A DNA stretch of 64,000 nucleotides from Lysinibacillus parviboronicapiens (GTDB lineage: Bacteria > Bacillota > Bacilli > Bacillales_A > Planococcaceae), in NCBI RefSeq assembly GCF_003049575.1, contig NZ_PYWI01000001.1, positions 248,001 to 312,000 of the forward strand, read 5' to 3'. The notes under the pieces were generated by a model. It was not told the DNA's origin. It was given only the letters and a program-made list of their open reading frames with translations, and did no database searches. Every line of letters begins with the position of its first letter. Positions within the stretch are counted from its first letter, which is position 1. This document shows positions 19,324 to 27,645 of this stretch, in pieces. Both the position numbers and the translations under genes were made by a program.

Positions 19324-20067
19324 ATGCAATTATTAGAACGGGCAATGACCATCGCTAAGGTTTTAGCTTCTGAAACAACTGAAAACAGTTTGTCCATATC
19401 TGAGCTTGCAACAAAAGTCGATTTGCCTCTCAGTACTTTACATAGAATTTTAAAAGCAATGATCCAACAGGGGATGATTGAACAAGACGAACAAACGAAA
19501 CACTATCGTCTTGGTACAATTTGGATGGAAATCGGTTTACAAGTATATGATACGATGGATTATATTAGCAAAATCAGACCAGAATTAGAACGTTTAGCAC
19601 GAGAGGTTGAGGAGAGCGTTTATTTAAGTAAGCCCGCAGGGACAGATACCATTATTATTGAGAGAATTGACAGTGCAGCAAATCCAATTCGGATTTATGA
19701 TCAACTCGGTATCCGAATACCTATGCATATTGGCGCAGCAAATAAAGCGATATTGGCCGCTATGCCTGCTTCACAGGCAAGTGAAATCATCAGTCAGCTA
19801 GTGCCTAATGAAGATATCGCTGACTTTAATTTTCAACTAGCACAAGTACAGAAGCAGGGATTTGCAATAAGCCATGGAGAGCGAACAACAGGAACGTCCT
19901 CTGTCGCAGTGGCAGTTTTAAATGGATTTGGAGAAATAGTAGGAGCTGTAAGCATCGGCTTCGTTAGCTTCAACGTGACAGAGGAACAGATACAACTCCT
20001 TACTGAACGTCTACTGGAAACTGGTAAGCGCGTGTCAATGAAACTTGGTTACCGAGCAAGGAACTAA
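19324..20067 (+). CDS. IclR-family transcriptional regulator
   Basis: The 247-residue protein has an N-terminal winged helix-turn-helix (SISELATKVDLPLSTLHRILKAM) and a C-terminal GAF-like effector domain from about residue 75 (LERLAREVEESVYLSKPAGTDTIIIERI to GAVSIGF). The ATG at 19324 is preferred because the in-frame GTG at 19312 lies inside the AGGAGGTGG ribosome binding site. It is divergent from the amidinohydrolase operon, and a tandem palindrome lies between them, so it probably senses an operon metabolite and represses that operon. Confidence 0.9.
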   Translation: MQLLERAMTIAKVLASETTENSLSISELATKVDLPLSTLHRILKAMIQQGMIEQDEQTKHYRLGTIWMEIGLQVYDTMDYISKIRPELERLAREVEESVYLSKPAGTDTIIIERIDSAANPIRIYDQLGIRIPMHIGAANKAILAAMPASQASEIISQLVPNEDIADFNFQLAQVQKQGFAISHGERTTGTSSVAVAVLNGFGEIVGAVSIGFVSFNVTEEQIQLLTERLLETGKRVSMKLGYRARN

Positions 20068-20112
20068 GTTTTAAAACAATGAATATCAGGTACGTTTGAA
20101 GTTCACTGTATA

Positions 20113-20147
20113 AAAAATCGATTTCGTTATCAACGAAATCGATTTTT
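20113..20147 (+). terminator. Terminator after the iclR-type gene
   Basis: Stem AAAAATCGATTTCGTT / AACGAAATCGATTTTT with a three-base loop and trailing T run. Confidence 0.85.
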
Positions 20148-20160
20148 CAGCATAATAGTA

Positions 20161-20215
20161 AGAAACCGTTGATTTCCGTTTCAGGGCTCTCTTTCAGCGG
20201 AGTGGCTCCTCCTAA
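20161..20215. repeat. Possible decayed dispersed repeat
   Basis: The segment running CCGTTGATTTCCGTTTCAGG through CAGCGGAGTGGCTCCTCC resembles, from memory, a GC-richer intergenic repeat (GTTGATTTCCGCTCC...CTTTCCGCGGGCGG...CCTCCT) widespread in Bacillaceae genomes. This copy looks degraded. The rest of 20,216-20,385 shows nothing I recognise. Confidence 0.4.
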
Positions 20216-20385
20216 TTTTTCATGAAAAAGGTTTATGAAGTACAATCGTTACGCATGGGCATATACACGATAGTCATCTGCTTTAGCCATCGGTCGAAAA
20301 GGTCATTTTTTCGGGTATTTCGTCAACAGTCGTTAAAAGTGAAATCCATTATTTATGTAGCAAATATTGAAGTGACATTCCGCAC

Positions 20386-20952
20386 TTAAGATGAGTAGTC
20401 TTCTTTTAAGATGCTGTATATTTCTAAATCTACTATCCCCTTACCGGACCATAAAGAAGCCTGTCGTAATAATCCCTCTTTCAAAAAACCATTTTTCAAG
20501 AGCACTTTCTTGGAAACTTCATTTGCTGGCATGACCTCTGCTTGAATTCTGTTTATCTGAACCTCTTCGAATAAAAAATTGACTAATAGTCGCACGGCCT
20601 CAGTAGCAATTCGCTTTCCCCAATATTCCTCAGCTAAAAAATAACCAATAGTTACCATATTGACCTTCTGATTAAAATCCATAGACTCAATAATTCCTAA
20701 TAGTGTATCTTGATTTTTGTGAAAAATCCCCCATTTCACTCTACTTTTTTTCTGATAATCTCTCTCGAAATGACCAATCATTTTGCTAACTGTTTGGATA
20801 TTATGTTTCGGAAGAATTCCACAATATTGAAATACATGTTCATTATCGTAGATGGCAAAAAGCTCCTGTAAGTGTATTTCTTCAATTTTTTTTAAGACTA
20901 GCTGATCTGATTGTAAAACCGGAAAATTTATAAAAACTTTTTCTAAATTCAT
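20386..20952 (-). CDS. GNAT-family N-acetyltransferase (RimJ/RimL type)
   Basis: Acetyl-CoA-dependent acetyltransferase of 188 residues. The start LQSDQLVLKKI is typical of RimJ/RimL relatives. The acetyl-CoA-binding motif A is seen as TIGYFLAEEYWGKRIATEAVRLLVNFLF, followed by NRIQAEVMPANEVSKKVLLKNGFLKEG. Substrate unknown. It begins 17 bases after the frameshifted AraC-type gene, with AAAGGAGAAGAAAAG before its ATG, so the two formed an operon. Confidence 0.85.
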   Translation of the reverse strand: MNLEKVFINFPVLQSDQLVLKKIEEIHLQELFAIYDNEHVFQYCGILPKHNIQTVSKMIGHFERDYQKKSRVKWGIFHKNQDTLLGIIESMDFNQKVNMVTIGYFLAEEYWGKRIATEAVRLLVNFLFEEVQINRIQAEVMPANEVSKKVLLKNGFLKEGLLRQASLWSGKGIVDLEIYSILKEDYSS

Positions 20953-20968
20953 CTTTTCTTCTCCTTTA

Positions 20969-21809
20969 TTATTCCGTAATTGGTATATAAATTTTCATAT
21001 TTATTTCATTTGGAAAGTAAGAATTTATAACATCGGTCACCTCAAAATCTGGCCCTTCTTTTCTTTCATAGTTTGAATTTGGCAACCATTTTCCATAAAT
21101 GTATCTTCTCGTATTTTGGACTAAATCTTTTAAATTCAGCATACTTCCCCTCTGGAATTTCAAAATTTACAAGTCCGTTTTGTAAGCCCAATGCAACTTC
21201 TTGCACTGCTTCTCCAACTATAAAAGAAAATTTACCACTATCCTGAAAATAAGTGGAGATACCGTATGACATATTTGGGGTGATTTTCTTAGGGATTTGC
21301 AGATAAAGCCTATTTCTACCAAAGCTCATATAAAATTCAGGGATTTCTTCAAAGTACTGTTCGTTATTTAAATTTATAGTATATTCATGCCCAATAATAA
21401 GTGTCTTTTTCAAGTACACGATTTCAGGTTTGTTCATACTTATTTCTCCCATAATCTTATAATCTAAAAAGTTAATTTTCGACTGGTCATTTATAAAAAC
21501 CTGTTCTTTCCGATACTTTGCTGGCGTTATGCCAAAACATATTACAAACGCTCTTGTAAACGCCTCTTGGGAGCCATATTGAACAGTAAAGGCAATTTCC
21601 AAAATGTTTTTAGTTGTTTCTCTTAGTAACCTCGCGGCCTCAGCAAGTCTTCTGTTGCGAATATATTGTTGTACAGTAAATCCTGTAATAGCCTGAAAAA
21701 GTCGTTGAAAATGAAAAGCTGAAAAATAAGATTGCGCAGAAATTTCAGTTATCTCTAATTGTTTTTGTAGGTTCTTTTCGATAAAGTCAATTGATTTTTG
21801 TATTCGCAA
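20969..21809 (-). pseudogene. AraC-family regulator with GyrI-like domain, frameshifted
   Basis: The first frame (start 21809, stop 21066) encodes two helix-turn-helix motifs (LEITEISAQSYFSAFHFQRLFQ and ILEIAFTVQYGSQEAFTRAF) and most of a GyrI-like ligand-binding domain up to PEGKYAEFK, then runs into an out-of-family tail. The true domain end (VQNTRRYIYGKWLPNSNYE, GPDFEV, IYIPI) continues in another frame down to 20969. Removing one A from the AAAA run near 21,138 would restore a single 280-residue reading frame. It may be a real null mutation, a phase-variable A run or a sequence error. Confidence 0.8.
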
Positions 21810-22160
21810 AGTAATCCATCCCTCAACACCTCTTCTATTCTCTATTTTATCGGGTACTCGAAAGATTTTTTTGATAATTTGTGCTAGCTCTTACTTATTA
21901 TCCTATACTGTAGCGTACTTCATCGGTAAGACCTATTTCTACAAAATAAGTAACCTCTTTGCATTGTTATATAGATGCTTTGACAAAAGGCTTGTCCATC
22001 CAACATTTTCATGTACGGCGCGCCTTTATAGCCTAACATTAAAAAATGCAAGATACCTATTTCAAATAGTCCCTTGGAATAATGTATTTTTCAAAATAAA
22101 TATCCTCTCGTTCTAGCTAATAAATTGCCTGTAAAGGTTTTTTTCTTGAAAGGTTGTGTG
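21810..22160. other. Non-coding gap upstream of rpmB
   Basis: No credible gene. An 81-codon plus-strand frame at 21,871-22,116 has no ribosome binding site, family likeness or codon-usage support. AT-rich. Confidence 0.4.
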
Positions 22161-22167
22161 AAAACTG

Positions 22168-22196
22168 TTGCACTGTGCGCCTTCGTATGTTAAATT
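22168..22196 (+). promoter_or_regulatory. Sigma-A promoter of rpmB
   Basis: -35 TTGCAC (22168-22173), 17-base spacer, -10 TAAATT (22191-22196), about 70 bases upstream of rpmB. Confidence 0.65.
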
Positions 22197-22264
22197 ATTA
22201 TGGTATGTGAAATAAGAACTGAAATAATAATCTTTCAGCATCAACTGTAAGGAGGGAATACAAC

Positions 22265-22453
22265 ATGCCAAAACAATGTGTAATCACTGGACGTAAAGCT
22301 CGTACTGGTAACAACCGTTCCCACGCTATGAACGCTAACAAACGTACTTGGGGCGCTAACCTTCAAAAAGTTCGTATCCTAGTAGACGGTAAACCAAAAC
22401 GTGTATGGGTTTCTGCTCGTGCATTAAAATCAGGTAAAATTGAGCGCGTATAA
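22265..22453 (+). CDS. rpmB: 50S ribosomal protein L28
   Basis: Structural protein of the large ribosomal subunit, 62 residues. It begins [27 protein letters not shown] and ends [14 protein letters not shown], the L28 signature; it lacks the zinc-binding CxxC pairs of some paralogues. Transcribed opposite to its neighbours, as in Bacillus, with AAGGAGGGAATACAAC before the ATG. Confidence 0.98.
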   Translation: MPKQCVITGRKARTGNNRSHAMNANKRTWGANLQKVRILVDGKPKRVWVSARALKSGKIERV

Positions 22454-22464
22454 TCGCTGCTTAT

Positions 22465-22503
22465 AAAAAATCGATTTCGCATTAGATGCAAATCGATTTT
22501 TTT
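22465..22503 (+). terminator. Terminator after rpmB
   Basis: Stem AAAAAATCGATTT / AAATCGATTTTTT with the inner GC pairing GCATTAGATGC, 12 bases past the rpmB stop. Confidence 0.85.
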
Positions 22504-22554
22504 CTTTCTGCTTTTCTTGGCAAACTACCAATCGCCATTATATATCTTCAACAA

Positions 22555-22592
22555 AGAAAAAATCCGACTATTGTTAGTCGGATTTTTTGACT
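22555..22592. terminator. Bidirectional terminator overlapping the end of spoVM
   Basis: Stem AAAAAATCCGACTA / TAGTCGGATTTTTT around a three-base loop; U-tracts occur on both strands. The spoVM stop codon lies inside it. Confidence 0.85.
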
Positions 22593-22681
22593 TTCTTGTC
22601 TTTTTTAAAAAGGTTGATGCACGTACGCGTAATGCTACTCACAAATTTCGGTAGTTGGAACGTATATACTTTCAGAGCCAT
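22574..22681 (-). CDS. spoVM: SpoVM-like sporulation peptide
   Basis: A 35-codon gene, MALKVYTFQLPKFVSS... ending KKVKKSD. Residues 3-13 align without gaps to the start of B. subtilis SpoVM (MKFYTIKLPKF), including the key proline, followed by an amphipathic helix rich in Ile, Thr and Arg and a basic tail about nine residues longer than usual. SpoVM marks the forespore membrane by curvature sensing and recruits SpoIVA for spore coat assembly. Position between thiN and rpmB is exactly that of spoVM in Bacillus. GAGGGGGAG is very close to the ATG; a CTG two codons in aligns with the Bacillus start and is better spaced, so the true start is open. Confidence 0.8.
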   Translation of the reverse strand: MALKVYTFQLPKFVSSITRTCINLFKKDKKVKKSD

Positions 22682-22693
22682 CTCCCCCTCGCA

Positions 22694-23347
22694 CTAATCT
22701 ATGCTTCTTATCATTAAACATATGCCTTGCGAGAATGATATAGACCCTGAAGTGCCTATAATTTCATTACTTGTAAAACGTGATGAGCCGAGTGATATTC
22801 GTTCATTTGTCGTTTCATATTTAACATGTCTCAATGTTACCTCTTCAATTGGTTGCTCGTGTGCGAAAAAAGACAAATAACGATACTGCTGATCAGCTTG
22901 AATTGTGTGCGTGCCAGGCACCAAAAACTGCAACAGATTTGCATGATTGATGATTCTCAACATGACATGAGGATGCTCTATCTGCAAACGATAAATTGAA
23001 CGCACAGCAGCTTCATAATGATCTAGTCGCCCACCTGTAACGCCTGTTAGCACAATATCTGTCGGACCGTAAGTAAGCGCCTTTAATAGGGCTAAATCAG
23101 TATCTGTTTCATTTTTCTCCTCATGGAAACGCTGTGCATCATTTGTATGCTCAATGACTTGTTTAAACTCTACTTGAGATAATGAATCAAAATCCCCAAC
23201 AATTGCATGAGGGGTAATCCCTTGCTCGATTAAATACAGTGCACCACGGTCAGCACCAATAAATATGACATCTTTACGCTCTTTAAATGGGGTTAAGGAA
23301 CAAAGCTCCTCCCTTGGACCACCCGCACAAACGACAACAGTTGTCAT
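22694..23347 (-). CDS. thiN: Thiamine pyrophosphokinase
   Basis: Transfers pyrophosphate from ATP to thiamine, making the cofactor TPP. The 217-residue protein has the family motifs GADRGALYLIEQGI and AIVGDFDSL near residue 50, NETDTDLALLKAL, and GVTGGRLDH near 110. Its start overlaps the rpe stop by four bases, so it belongs to the long minus-strand operon. Confidence 0.95.
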   Translation of the reverse strand: MTTVVVCAGGPREELCSLTPFKERKDVIFIGADRGALYLIEQGITPHAIVGDFDSLSQVEFKQVIEHTNDAQRFHEEKNETDTDLALLKALTYGPTDIVLTGVTGGRLDHYEAAVRSIYRLQIEHPHVMLRIINHANLLQFLVPGTHTIQADQQYRYLSFFAHEQPIEEVTLRHVKYETTNERISLGSSRFTSNEIIGTSGSISFSQGICLMIRSID

Positions 23348-24012
23348 TCTTTTATCGCAGCCTCACCAGCAGCTAATATTTCCTGTAATGCGGCTGTACG
23401 ATCTTCTTTACTATAAATCGCCGAACCAGCTACAAAAATTGTTGCACCAGCTTTTGCACAAGGGATAATTGTTTCCGCATTAATGCCACCATCAATTTCA
23501 ATAGCAATGTTTAGGTTTCGCTCTTTAATAATATGGGCTAAGGCCGCTACTTTAGGTACAACAGAGTGAATGAATTTCTGGCCACCAAAACCTGGATTCA
23601 CTGTCATAAATAACACCATATCAATATCTTCTAAAACGTGTTGAATAGATTCTATCGGTGTATGTGGATTTAGCACTACACCAGGCTTTACACCATATGA
23701 ACGGATTAATTGAATTGTACGGTGTAAATGACGACACGCTTCTACGTGTACCGTAATATAGTCCGCACCGGCTTTCGCAAATTGCTCTATATATTGATCT
23801 GGATTCTCAATCATTAAATGCACATCTAGTGGTAAATCTGTTAAAGGACGAATCGCATCTAACACGATGGCGCCAAATGAAATATTCGGCACAAAATGAC
23901 CGTCCATAACATCAATATGAATGAGCTTTGCACCTGCTTGTTCTACTTCCTTTACTTCTTCTCCTAATTTAGCAAAATTTGCTGCTAAAATTGATGGTGC
24001 TATTTGTATCAT
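23344..24012 (-). CDS. rpe: Ribulose-phosphate 3-epimerase
   Basis: Interconverts ribulose-5-phosphate and xylulose-5-phosphate in the pentose phosphate pathway. A TIM barrel of 222 residues with the motifs IAPSILAANFAKLGEE, IHIDVMDGHFVPNISFGA, VHLMIENPD, MTVNPGFGGQKFI and IDGGINAETI, including the metal-binding His and Asp residues. It lies two bases after rsgA. Confidence 0.97.
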   Translation of the reverse strand: MIQIAPSILAANFAKLGEEVKEVEQAGAKLIHIDVMDGHFVPNISFGAIVLDAIRPLTDLPLDVHLMIENPDQYIEQFAKAGADYITVHVEACRHLHRTIQLIRSYGVKPGVVLNPHTPIESIQHVLEDIDMVLFMTVNPGFGGQKFIHSVVPKVAALAHIIKERNLNIAIEIDGGINAETIIPCAKAGATIFVAGSAIYSKEDRTAALQEILAAGEAAIKE

Positions 24013-24014
24013 TG

Positions 24015-24899
24015 TTAATACCTCGGCTTTCGATCCATTATTTCTTGCATAAATTGTTCATAATGCTTGTAGCGATAGTCACGGATTTCTCCTGCATCTA
24101 CAGCTGCCTTAACCGCACATTTCGGTTCTTTCAAATGAAGACAACCTCTAAATTTACAGTCGTCTGCAATTCGAGCCATCTCGGGGAAACAGGCGCCTAA
24201 CTGCTCTTTATCAATGTCATCAAAATCAAAGGAACTAAAACCGGGTGTATCCGCCAATAAACCGTCACAAACTTCTATTAGCTCGACATGGCGTGTTGTA
24301 TGCTTCCCACGCCCTAAGCTTTGCGAAATAATACCTGTTTTTAAATTCAACTCCGGAATCAATGTATTCAGTAGAGTAGATTTCCCCACACCTGATTGCC
24401 CAGCTAATACAGATGTTTTTCCCTTTAAAATAGGCTGTAAACGCGCCACTAGTTCTTCCTCATCTTTGTAAGTTTGTAACACTGTATAGCCCATACGTTC
24501 GTAATCTTCTATATAACCCTGTAATTCAGTACGTTCGTTAGTTGTTAGTAAATCCATCTTCGTTAAACAAATAATCGGATGTACATCGAACGATTCTAGA
24601 ACTACTAGAAATCGATCCAATAATATTGTATTAAAATTCGGTTCTTTTACAGAAAACACCAAAATGCCTTGGTCAATATTTGCAATTGGTGGGCGAACAA
24701 GTTCATTTTGTCGGTCGAGAATTTTTTGAATTGTACCATCCGAGCCTGCTGTCTCTAACGAATACTCTACCATATCACCAACGAGTGGAGATTCCCCACG
24801 GTTTCGAAACACTCCACGCCCGCGGCATTGAATCAGTTGTTTTCCATCGAATACATAATAATAACCACTTAATGCTTTACGAATTTGGCCTTGCGCCAT
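24015..24899 (-). CDS. rsgA: Ribosome small subunit-dependent GTPase RsgA (CpgA)
   Basis: Circularly permuted GTPase that assists late 30S subunit maturation and also affects wall synthesis in Bacillus. The 294-residue protein has an N-terminal OB fold, then the permuted G motifs: TKMD (about residue 117), the P loop GQSGVGKSTLLNTL, DTPGFSSF, and a C-terminal zinc region built on Cys/His (CKFRGCLHLKEPKCAVK). It stands between prkC and rpe, the standard order. Confidence 0.97.
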   Translation of the reverse strand: MAQGQIRKALSGYYYVFDGKQLIQCRGRGVFRNRGESPLVGDMVEYSLETAGSDGTIQKILDRQNELVRPPIANIDQGILVFSVKEPNFNTILLDRFLVVLESFDVHPIICLTKMDLLTTNERTELQGYIEDYERMGYTVLQTYKDEEELVARLQPILKGKTSVLAGQSGVGKSTLLNTLIPELNLKTGIISQSLGRGKHTTRHVELIEVCDGLLADTPGFSSFDFDDIDKEQLGACFPEMARIADDCKFRGCLHLKEPKCAVKAAVDAGEIRDYRYKHYEQFMQEIMDRKPRY

Positions 24900-24910
24900 C
24901 CAATTCCCCC

Positions 24911-26887
24911 TTAGTTCACATCATCATAGTCAAATTTTTCTTCAGCAATGATCTCAGAATCACGAATAATTTTATAAGCTACTTCTTCACCTTCCACAAT
25001 CACAAACTGTAACTTGTATTCCTTCTCACTGCTAATAGTAAATTCGGCATAAGGCTGTGCCATTGTGTGATTTTTATCTTGAATTAAAATTCTTATTGAC
25101 TGCTCCATACCTTCCTCTTTTGGCTCATATGGAATTAACACTGTCTTCACATAAGTTTTTACAGGCTTCTCTTCAGGCCCTTTACTTAACACAACAGCAA
25201 TTGTATCACCTTCTACAAGGTTTGTACCTGCAGCTGGTTTTTGTGAAATCACAAGTCCTTTCGCTATTGTTGATGAATACTCTTCACGCTCTACTCGCCA
25301 TTTTAAGCCTTCAGAATTTACGTAGTTATCTAGATCTGTTCTCGAGTATCCCACTACACTTCGCACTGAAATCGGTTTTTTACCCTGACTCACAGTAAAA
25401 ATAACTTTTGTTTCTTTCGGCACAATTTTTGAATTTGCTGCCGGATCCTGGTCTATAATACGGCCTGCTTCTTCAGCTGAATACACATAATTTATATCAA
25501 CATCCATAAATTTGTCATTTACCACAGCTTGAACTTGATCAATTTTTTGACCTTTATAATTTTCCATTGGTGATTTTGCCACACCTAAACTAACAATTAG
25601 ATCAATTTCAGTATCTTTCACGCGCAACGTGCCCTCTGCAGGATCCGTTTCAATTACTTTGTCTTTTTCGATTTCTTCTGAGTTACGTTCCTGTTGCTCA
25701 CCAACAACAAAACCATGCTTTTCTAATTCCTTTTTAGCTTCTTCAACAGTCATATTGGCCACATCAGGTACAGCTATTTTTTTCGGACTAAATAAATCCG
25801 TAGCGAATAAAACGAATAGGAATATAACAACTGCTGCCAAAAGAAGTCCACCTACAATAAACGGCCACTTTTTCTTTGTCTTTGGTTTAACAGGCTTAAC
25901 TTTTTCCATGGGCTTTTTTGCTACTGGAATCGTTTGAGTGATGGGTTCCATTGCCCTTGTTTTTGTTAAATCCTCGTCCTTCCGAATAAATTGTTCTTTT
26001 ATAATCGGAATAGCCTTTGTAATATCATTATCGATAGGCACCGTAAACTTTGGTTCATTGATTCTTGTTGGGGCCAGAACCGTCTCTAAATCTTCCTGCA
26101 TTTCTTCTACAGTTGCATAACGATGCGATGCATCTTTGGCAGTAGCCTTCAATACAACATTTTCTAAACTTTGTGGAATCGTAGCATCAAAAGCGCGCAC
26201 TGATGGTGTCTCTGTTTGCAAATGCTTAAGTGCGATGGAAACAGCTGATTCACCTGAAAATGGCAATTCCCCAGTTAATAATTCATATAATACAATGCCA
26301 AGCGCATAAATGTCTGATTTATTTGTTGCTGTGCCACCACGTGCCTGTTCTGGAGATAAATAATGTACAGTTCCTAGCACAGAATTTGTTTGTGTAAATG
26401 AAGTTGCACTTAGCGTCATCGCTATTCCAAAATCCGTTATTTTCACATTACCTTCAGCATCCATTAAGATGTTTTGTGGCTTAATATCACGATGAATAAT
26501 ATGATTTTCATGGGCATTGGCTATGGCCGATGTCAATTCCTTCATAATGTGCACACATCTAGCTGGTGAAATCGGTGCAAATTCTTGTATGTACTGCTTT
26601 AAAGTCTTTCCCTGAACATACTCCATAACAATATAATGTAAATCTCCATCGTCACCTACATCATAAATACTCACAATATTGGGATGTGTAAGACTTGTAA
26701 CTGAAAGCGCCTCACGCTGAAAACGGCGATGTAATTCATCCTCATTGGTAAAATCATAGCGTAATACCTTAATTGCTACATCACGATTTAAAATCACATC
26801 ATGAGCCAAATACACATTGGACATGCCTCCGCCACCAATGAGTTCCAAAATTTTATAGCGATCACTAATTCGTTTTCCTACAAGCAT
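24911..26887 (-). CDS. prkC: Serine/threonine protein kinase PrkC with PASTA repeats
   Basis: Membrane kinase that senses muropeptides and wall fragments, and controls germination and wall homeostasis. The 658-residue protein has an N-terminal Hanks kinase domain: GGGGMSNVYLA, VAIKVLR, HRDIKPQNIL, DFGIA and SPEQARGG. A basic juxtamembrane stretch (KPVKPKTKKK) leads to one transmembrane helix at about residues 342-368, then three PASTA domains outside (starting about DVANMTVEEAKKEL, KGQKIDQVQAVV and GYSRTDLDNYV) and a C-terminal extension. Paired with its phosphatase prpC two bases upstream. Confidence 0.97.
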   Translation of the reverse strand: MLVGKRISDRYKILELIGGGGMSNVYLAHDVILNRDVAIKVLRYDFTNEDELHRRFQREALSVTSLTHPNIVSIYDVGDDGDLHYIVMEYVQGKTLKQYIQEFAPISPARCVHIMKELTSAIANAHENHIIHRDIKPQNILMDAEGNVKITDFGIAMTLSATSFTQTNSVLGTVHYLSPEQARGGTATNKSDIYALGIVLYELLTGELPFSGESAVSIALKHLQTETPSVRAFDATIPQSLENVVLKATAKDASHRYATVEEMQEDLETVLAPTRINEPKFTVPIDNDITKAIPIIKEQFIRKDEDLTKTRAMEPITQTIPVAKKPMEKVKPVKPKTKKKWPFIVGGLLLAAVVIFLFVLFATDLFSPKKIAVPDVANMTVEEAKKELEKHGFVVGEQQERNSEEIEKDKVIETDPAEGTLRVKDTEIDLIVSLGVAKSPMENYKGQKIDQVQAVVNDKFMDVDINYVYSAEEAGRIIDQDPAANSKIVPKETKVIFTVSQGKKPISVRSVVGYSRTDLDNYVNSEGLKWRVEREEYSSTIAKGLVISQKPAAGTNLVEGDTIAVVLSKGPEEKPVKTYVKTVLIPYEPKEEGMEQSIRILIQDKNHTMAQPYAEFTISSEKEYKLQFVIVEGEEVAYKIIRDSEIIAEEKFDYDDVN

Positions 26888-26889
26888 AC

Positions 26890-27642
26890 TTACACCTCCT
26901 CATCTTGCCTTGTGAGTAATACGAGGGAGATATTGTCTTCCCCCCCGCTAGCATTTGCTAATTCCACAAGTTTTCGTCCTTTTTCTTCCATTAAATCTGG
27001 ATAAGTAATAATCGATGCCATTTCATACACTGAAAGTTTATTACTTAAACCGTCAGAGCATACAAGTAAATACGATTCTGGTGCTAAATCTACTTCATAA
27101 AAGTCTGGTTCAATGGTTTCCTCTGTGCCAACAGCTTTCAAGATGAAATTTTTCTTCGGATGCGTCATCGCTTCCTCTTCACTTATTTCACCATTTTCTA
27201 CCAAAACATTTACATATGAGTGATCTCTTGTTATTTGTTGTGCGCCATCATCAAAGAAATAATACACGCGACTATCACCAACATGTGCAATGAAGCAATG
27301 ATAACCTTCGATTAACACGGCAATAAACGTTGTACCCATTCCTTTACAGTCTTCGTGTGATAAAGAATAGTCATAGATATTTGTATTTAACAGCTTAACT
27401 GTCTGTAATAGCCATTCTCTCTTTGTTGTTGTTGATGCAAAATGATGTGACTCTGCCTGTAAAAAAACGGTTTCCATCTGTTTCATTGCCATATCACTCG
27501 CTACATCGCCAGCATTATGACCACCCATGCCATCCGCTACAAGTGCTAGTGCTAGCCCATCTGGACGTTTAAAAAATGCAGCACGGTCTTCATTAATTGA
27601 TCGTTTCAAACCAATATCACTTTCGACTGTGTATTTCATCAC
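26890..27642 (-). CDS. prpC: Protein serine/threonine phosphatase PrpC (Stp)
   Basis: PP2C-type, metal-dependent phosphatase that reverses PrkC phosphorylation. The 250-residue protein has the motifs SDIGLKRSINEDRAAFF, ALVADGMGGHNAGDVAS, GTTFIAVL, AHVGDSRVYY, LLVCSDGLSNKL and the late metal site SGGEDNISLVLL. Encoded between rlmN and prkC with overlaps of a few bases, so the kinase/phosphatase pair is co-expressed. Confidence 0.97.
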   Translation of the reverse strand: MMKYTVESDIGLKRSINEDRAAFFKRPDGLALALVADGMGGHNAGDVASDMAMKQMETVFLQAESHHFASTTTKREWLLQTVKLLNTNIYDYSLSHEDCKGMGTTFIAVLIEGYHCFIAHVGDSRVYYFFDDGAQQITRDHSYVNVLVENGEISEEEAMTHPKKNFILKAVGTEETIEPDFYEVDLAPESYLLVCSDGLSNKLSVYEMASIITYPDLMEEKGRKLVELANASGGEDNISLVLLTRQDEEV

Positions 27643-27645
27643 TGG

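Noticed and set aside
21871..22116. 81-codon plus-strand frame upstream of rpmB
   Set aside because: No ribosome binding site, unusual composition and no family likeness.
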